Below, one piece after another: positions 38,892-42,084 of a stretch of 42,084 bases of DNA. The notes under the pieces were generated by a model. That model did not search any database and was not told the origin of the DNA. It saw nothing but the letters and a program-made list of their open reading frames with translations. The stretch spans positions 1 through 42,084 of the forward strand of contig JBJXEZ010000270.1 of the NCBI GenBank assembly GCA_046153695.1. The letters are read 5' to 3'. Origin of the DNA: M3007 sp046153695. GTDB lineage: Bacteria > Bacteroidota > Bacteroidia > Chitinophagales > Saprospiraceae. Position 1 is the first letter of the stretch. Each line of letters opens with the position of its first letter. The translations under genes and the position numbers were made by a program.

Positions 38892-40301
38892 TCAGATCGA
38901 CCTGGGTTGGCCAATTGCCATTCTGATCCTTCTTTCCTGGGGCAGGTAATTGTTCAAACGGTTCGGCAGGATTTTGAGCCAGCCAAGGTTCATTCCTTCA
39001 TAACGCGCAAGGGCCCAGCCTATCTGCGTGTTGAACGGCAGATCGAAAGTTTCTTTTTTCAAAAACAACAGAGCCTGGTCGCGGTTTAGTTCTACTGCAG
39101 GCAACTCAGTCTTGGCCCAATTACTTAGGGCTAAAGCATGGCTGGGGATAAAATCTTTGCCTTTGAATTCGCCGATGTTCACTCCAAACCACTTGGTTTT
39201 CAGGAATTTATCTAGCTGTAAATATTGGTTTTCCAGGTTTGCCGGCAAAGCCAGAACCTCTCCTGAAGGGCTTAGGAAAAAAGATGCCTCGAGCTCAGCT
39301 GATAGCCATGCCGATGCTTGAGGCACCAAACTTTTGGGTAGCGGTTTGATGCTTTTGAAAGTAGCAGACAGTCCGTGTTTTTTAGATTCCGTTCCATTTT
39401 TACGAAATGCTGCCAGGTAAAACCCTTCGCCCTGCACTTTGTGTGGATAAAACTGACAGCCAAATTCTGATTGGACGATGCCCCAATCTTTCGGAATATC
39501 CAAGGAAACGGGCTGAATATCAAAAGTTTTGGCAAGCCAGGAGGCGTTTTCATGATTCTCCTGGGCATTGTAGGTGCAAGTGCTGAACAGCAAAACACCT
39601 CCTGGTTTAAGTGTGCTGACAGCAGCCTCCAAAATCCGTCGTTGGCGGCCGGCACAGAATTCGACTTGTGGCAACGACCACTCTTTCATCGCATCGGGGT
39701 CTTTGCGGAAAAGCCCTTCTCCACTACAAGGTGCATCAGCCAGCACCACATCGAACCAGTCTTTTAAGCCGGCATATTCTTCTACTTCACCGCTCGTGAT
39801 GGCCACATTCGGGGTTCCCCAGCGCTCGAGGTTTTCCCGGAGCGGGCCTGTGCGCGGACGGATATTTTCATTGGAAACAAGCAAGCTGTCCGGGCTGATC
39901 ATATCTGCCATCAAGGTGCTTTTTCCACCTGGAGCAGCACATAAATCAAGGATTTTCAAGGGTTTGGAAAAGTCAGTTGTTTGCCGCAAGGCCTCATAAA
40001 CAAACATAGACGAAGCCTCCTGGACATAATATGCCCCTGCATGAAAACGGGGGTCCAGGGTAAATACCGGGCGGTTTGAAAGGTAAAAACCGTGTGGGTG
40101 CCAAGGAATAGGGGAGGGTTCAATGCCCAATGTCCAATGTCCAATGTCCAACAACCGCTCTGCATTGGCCTGCAATTTTCTCGTATTGACCCGAATGCTC
40201 ACCGGTGGCTTGGACAGGAGCGCGGTTTCAAGCAGGGCCCACTCTGACCCGAGCAGTGCTTGCATCTGGCGAATAAAAGGCGGTGGGAGTGTTGGCAACA
40301 T
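38892..40301 (-). CDS. RsmF/NSUN-type RNA cytosine-5 methyltransferase
   Basis: The 469-residue protein has an N-terminal RNA-binding region (RVNTRKL..., FTLDPRFHAGAYYVQEASSMFV) and an SAM methyltransferase core with the nucleotide-binding motif ILDLCAAPGGKS. Both catalytic cysteines are present: Cys192 in DAPCSGEGLF (motif IV) and Cys242 in STCTYNAQEN (motif VI). The C-terminal 170 residues match the RsmF PUA-like extension. It should methylate a cytosine of 16S rRNA, though the exact position is not deducible. The ATG at 40301 is preferred to one 36 nt upstream. A 7-bp tandem repeat lies in the coding sequence near residues 50-61. Confidence 0.9.
   Translation of the reverse strand: MLPTLPPPFIRQMQALLGSEWALLETALLSKPPVSIRVNTRKLQANAERLLDIGHWTLGIEPSPIPWHPHGFYLSNRPVFTLDPRFHAGAYYVQEASSMFVYEALRQTTDFSKPLKILDLCAAPGGKSTLMADMISPDSLLVSNENIRPRTGPLRENLERWGTPNVAITSGEVEEYAGLKDWFDVVLADAPCSGEGLFRKDPDAMKEWSLPQVEFCAGRQRRILEAAVSTLKPGGVLLFSTCTYNAQENHENASWLAKTFDIQPVSLDIPKDWGIVQSEFGCQFYPHKVQGEGFYLAAFRKNGTESKKHGLSATFKSIKPLPKSLVPQASAWLSAELEASFFLSPSGEVLALPANLENQYLQLDKFLKTKWFGVNIGEFKGKDFIPSHALALSNWAKTELPAVELNRDQALLFLKKETFDLPFNTQIGWALARYEGMNLGWLKILPNRLNNYLPQERRIRMAIGQPRSI
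40120..40151 (-). repeat. Heptamer tandem repeat inside the methyltransferase gene
   Basis: CCAATGT occurs three times in tandem (40127-40147), preceded by one degenerate copy (40120-40126) and followed by a partial one. It encodes DIGHWTLGIE in the methyltransferase. Because the unit is 7 bp, gain or loss of one unit shifts the frame. Confidence 0.8.
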
Positions 40302-40414
40302 CTTTGTAGCTGTCTGTGGACAGACAAGTTTGGGCAAAAGTCAGTTGAATATCTGAGAAACAAGGAATGATGTCTATTTTTACCCCGCAAAGTATTCTGG
40401 CAGTGTGCAGAAAA

Positions 40415-40438
40415 GTGTGCCCCACTTAGTTGAACACT
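40415..40438 (+). repeat. 24-bp direct repeat, copy 1
   Basis: GTGTGCCCCACTTAGTTGAA and the next four bases differ at only two of 24 positions from the copy at 41113-41136. The two copies lie on either side of the DinB-family gene. Confidence 0.6.
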
Positions 40439-40478
40439 TTCAGTTCTTCACAACCCACCATTCTGTAAGGCGATCTCC

Positions 40479-40979
40479 ATGCAAGCAAAAGAGGCCATTT
40501 TGCTCACTATCAATCAGGTAGCTGACCTGCTCGGTCAGATAGAGCCCCATGAATACCGTCAACCTTTACCCGAATTTGACGGCAGCAGCCTGGGACAACA
40601 TTTTCGACATTTGCTCGAATTTTTTATTTGCCTGGAGCGCGGCATCCCCTCCGGTACGGTTGACTATGCTTCCCGCGAGCGAAATTTACTTTTTGAAGAC
40701 GCTCCCGGCATGGCAATGTCGGCATTGGAGTCTTTTGCCACAGCGCTGGAAGCCCTTGAGCCATCGCTTGCATTGACACTTAAGGCAGAATTTGGCGGGA
40801 CGGACCGCCCCTGCTACCAAAGTACAGTAGGCCGTGAACTGGCCTTTGTTTATGACCATGCCATCCACCATTTGGCCATGATAAAGGTTGGACTGCGATG
40901 TCATTTTCCGCACATACAGATCGACAGGGATTTGGGCGTTTCGCCCTCTACGATAAAAGCGAGGAAGGTTATTGGTTGA
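40479..40979 (+). CDS. DinB-family protein
   Basis: The 166-residue protein has the four-helix DinB/YfiT fold pattern with the expected metal-ligand histidines: GQHFRHLLEFF in the second helix and YDHAIHHLAMIKVGL in the third. Members are often metal-dependent thiol or bacillithiol transferases, others are uncharacterised; here substrate is unknown. The start is ATG 40479, and the last codons (KVIG) and stop run into the left arm of a large inverted repeat shared with the convergent phosphopantetheinyl transferase gene. Confidence 0.85.
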   Translation: MQAKEAILLTINQVADLLGQIEPHEYRQPLPEFDGSSLGQHFRHLLEFFICLERGIPSGTVDYASRERNLLFEDAPGMAMSALESFATALEALEPSLALTLKAEFGGTDRPCYQSTVGRELAFVYDHAIHHLAMIKVGLRCHFPHIQIDRDLGVSPSTIKARKVIG

Positions 40980-41207
40980 TTGGTGATTGGTTACTGGTTA
41001 TTGGTTGATTGGTTACTGATTGATTGGTTATTGGTGGGAGAGTCATGGAGGGGGGGCTCAGAAAACTGTGGCGCACCTAGCAGTAAAGCATTCGCTATCA
41101 AGGTGATAAAAGGTGTGCCACACTTTGTTGAACACTCACACATAAGTTTGCTCAATCAACCAGTAACCAATCAACCAGTAACCAATCAACTAATCACCAA
41201 TCAACCA
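40973..41207. repeat. Large inverted repeat between convergent DinB and PPTase genes
   Basis: The outer 16 bp are perfect inverted arms (40973-40988 and 41192-41207). Inside, both sides continue as degenerate direct repeats of words such as TTGGTTACTGG and GATTGGTTA on the left and their complements on the right, giving arms of about 55-60 bp around a centre of about 115 bp. Both neighbouring stop codons (TGA 40977-40979; TAG 41192-41190) lie in the outer arms, so it is a likely transcript end and a possible source of rearrangement. Confidence 0.75.
41113..41136 (+). repeat. 24-bp direct repeat, copy 2
   Basis: Second copy of the repeat at 40415-40438 (22 of 24 positions identical). It lies in the centre of the large inverted repeat, in the same orientation as copy 1. 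Confidence 0.6.
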
Positions 41208-41918
41208 CCCCCGACATACTGCCCAAATGAGTTCGTTGCCTTCAGGGAGTATTAATTTGCTGAAAATCAATTGATAATCTTGCTGGATTGCCCCTCTTTT
41301 TACTTCCCCTGTTCCTGTGCCATTTAGCCCGTCCCACCGGATACTGCTTACAAGTATGTTTTGCCGAAAATCCAGGGCTTTCAACCCATAGGCTTTATAT
41401 AGGCTTTCTTTGGCCGTCCAATACAGGTGGAGCAGGTCGAGGTGTTCTGTTTCAGGACGGCTTTCTACAAAATCATTTTCTGCTTTGTTCAGGAATTTAG
41501 GCGCAATAACAGGCATTTTTGGTGTCAACACCTGGATATCGCATCCAATTGAATGATTTGCCAGGAACGCTGAACGATGTGCGTCAGACAATGAACCGGG
41601 AGCGTTTGAAATTAGTGCCCCCACATTGCCTTTTGAGTGACTAAGTGAGCAGGCGATTTCTTGATTTTCGGGAAAAAAAGGCTTTGCGAATGCATCTTTT
41701 GCAAGGGGCAGCCGTTGGGGAGCCTTTGTCAACTTGTGCAAAAGCCAGCGTCCGGCCATCCACTCGAGCCGACGGATCGGGTTTCGGTGTTGTGCCAGAT
41801 CAGACTCCTCCTCCGCCAAAAGGGGCAGGTCGGTGCGAAAAAACACCTCGTTTTCGGTAATTTGCCAAAGGCCGAATGTGGTGTCGGGAAATGGGTGAAT
41901 GGTGAGGAGAAGTGGCAT
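41190..41918 (-). CDS. 4'-phosphopantetheinyl transferase superfamily protein
   Basis: The 242-residue protein has the Sfp-type pattern: RRLEWMAGRWLLHKL, ACSLSHSKGNVGAL, GCDIQ and WTAKESLYKAYG. These enzymes transfer the phosphopantetheine arm of CoA to acyl, peptidyl or aryl carrier proteins. The metal-binding residues would be Asp127 and Glu171, but the usual second acidic residue (GxDxE) is Gln129. Its C-terminal residues (GWLIGD) are encoded by the right arm of an inverted repeat, so the end of the protein may have been altered by that repeat. No carrier protein or synthase gene is nearby. TAACCTTTG on the minus strand (around 41946-41938) is a weak promoter candidate. Confidence 0.88.
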   Translation of the reverse strand: MPLLLTIHPFPDTTFGLWQITENEVFFRTDLPLLAEEESDLAQHRNPIRRLEWMAGRWLLHKLTKAPQRLPLAKDAFAKPFFPENQEIACSLSHSKGNVGALISNAPGSLSDAHRSAFLANHSIGCDIQVLTPKMPVIAPKFLNKAENDFVESRPETEHLDLLHLYWTAKESLYKAYGLKALDFRQNILVSSIRWDGLNGTGTGEVKRGAIQQDYQLIFSKLILPEGNELIWAVCRGWLIGD

Positions 41919-41972
41919 ATTTGCAAACGATTAATGCTGCAAAGGTTAGCAACTCAAACCAAACAAGCAGGC

Positions 41973-42002
41973 AAAAAAACAGCTGCACCTTTTGGATGCA
42001 GC
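41973..42002 (-). terminator. Intrinsic terminator for the right-edge gene
   Basis: On the minus strand, arms GCTGCA/TGCAGC (42002-41997 and 41987-41982) with additional G-C pairs in the neck are followed by a run of seven T residues (41979-41973). Confidence 0.75.
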
Positions 42003-42044
42003 CGTCTTTATTTCACCCGTTAAAAATTACGCGAGCCAAGGTTT

Positions 42045-42084
42045 TTAGCGCAAACCAATGCCGATGCCCGCGGTGAGCATTGGT
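42045..42084 (-). CDS. C-terminal fragment, probable outer-membrane beta-barrel protein
   Basis: Only about 12 codons are visible: PMLTAGIGIGLR followed by TAA at 42047-42045. The alternating small and hydrophobic residues resemble the last strand of porin-family barrel proteins of Bacteroidota. A terminator for this strand lies about 45 bp downstream. The product cannot be identified further. Confidence 0.4.
   Translation of the reverse strand, partial: PMLTAGIGIGLR

Noticed and set aside
38682..41083. GCACCTAGCAG present at 38682-38692 and 41073-41083
   Set aside because: Eleven bases shared once, with dissimilar flanks; could be chance.
1..42084. tRNA, rRNA or riboswitch
   Set aside because: Scanning by eye found no cloverleaf, rRNA segment or known riboswitch core; a covariance-model search would be the decisive test.

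Overview
The window comes from a Bacteroidota chromosome, most likely the Saprospiria (Saprospiraceae/Haliscomenobacter-like), although that rank is an inference. The evidence is type IX secretion (T9SS) sorting domains of both type A (left edge) and type B (end of the 1973-residue protein), SprB repeats, a CarbopepD-regulatory/plug/beta-barrel outer-membrane protein, DUF4292, DUF1573 and DUF151 families, weak Shine-Dalgarno sites, and many Bacteroidota-type -7 promoter boxes (TAnnTTTG). I see no rRNA, tRNA, CRISPR array, complete insertion sequence or prophage.

Layout. 1-4543: tail of a T9SS cargo protein, a strong terminator, then a three-gene group of an integral membrane protein, a subtilisin (S8) with no signal peptide and an anchored M48 metalloprotease. 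4607-10528 (minus): a giant secreted T9SS type B protein with FG-GAP-like repeats and about a dozen SprB repeats; four double-repeat units are exactly 456 bp apart. 10847-13922: an orphan LanB-like protein with only the glutamylation-type domain, followed by a broken Rpn-family nuclease remnant. 13931-20332: Sco protein plus cytochrome c, an XRE/ScfR-like regulator, an unknown Cys-rich acidic protein, a DUF3089 alpha/beta hydrolase, a second M48 lipoprotein and glutaminase. 20463-24713: glycerol kinase, a GH53 endo-galactanase lipoprotein and, tail to tail with it, an unusual membrane-bound TPR/REC/AraC regulator. 24994-29792: HscA/DnaK-type chaperone, DUF1573 lipoprotein, DUF151-UVR protein and the etfB-etfA pair. 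29942-33321: a tight operon of TPR protein, DUF4292 protein, EnvC-like amidase activator and a GT2 membrane glycosyltransferase, which looks like an envelope maintenance unit. 33341-36143: an unknown secreted protein, the beheaded remnant of a T9SS cargo gene, and an AAA/DUF4143 ATPase bracketed by inverted repeats. 36224-42084: TonB-receptor-like barrel protein, RsmF-type rRNA methyltransferase, DinB-family protein, 4'-phosphopantetheinyl transferase and the last codons of another outer-membrane protein.

Most genes are ordinary housekeeping or envelope genes. The parts most worth a second look are the orphan LanB-like enzyme, the cytosolic-looking subtilisin operon, the kinase-less hybrid regulator beside GH53, the ATPase with its paired inverted repeats and truncated neighbour, the heptamer tandem repeat inside the methyltransferase gene, and -7 boxes lying so close to ATG codons that the transcripts should be leaderless. 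Functions were assigned by reading motifs; no database search was run.
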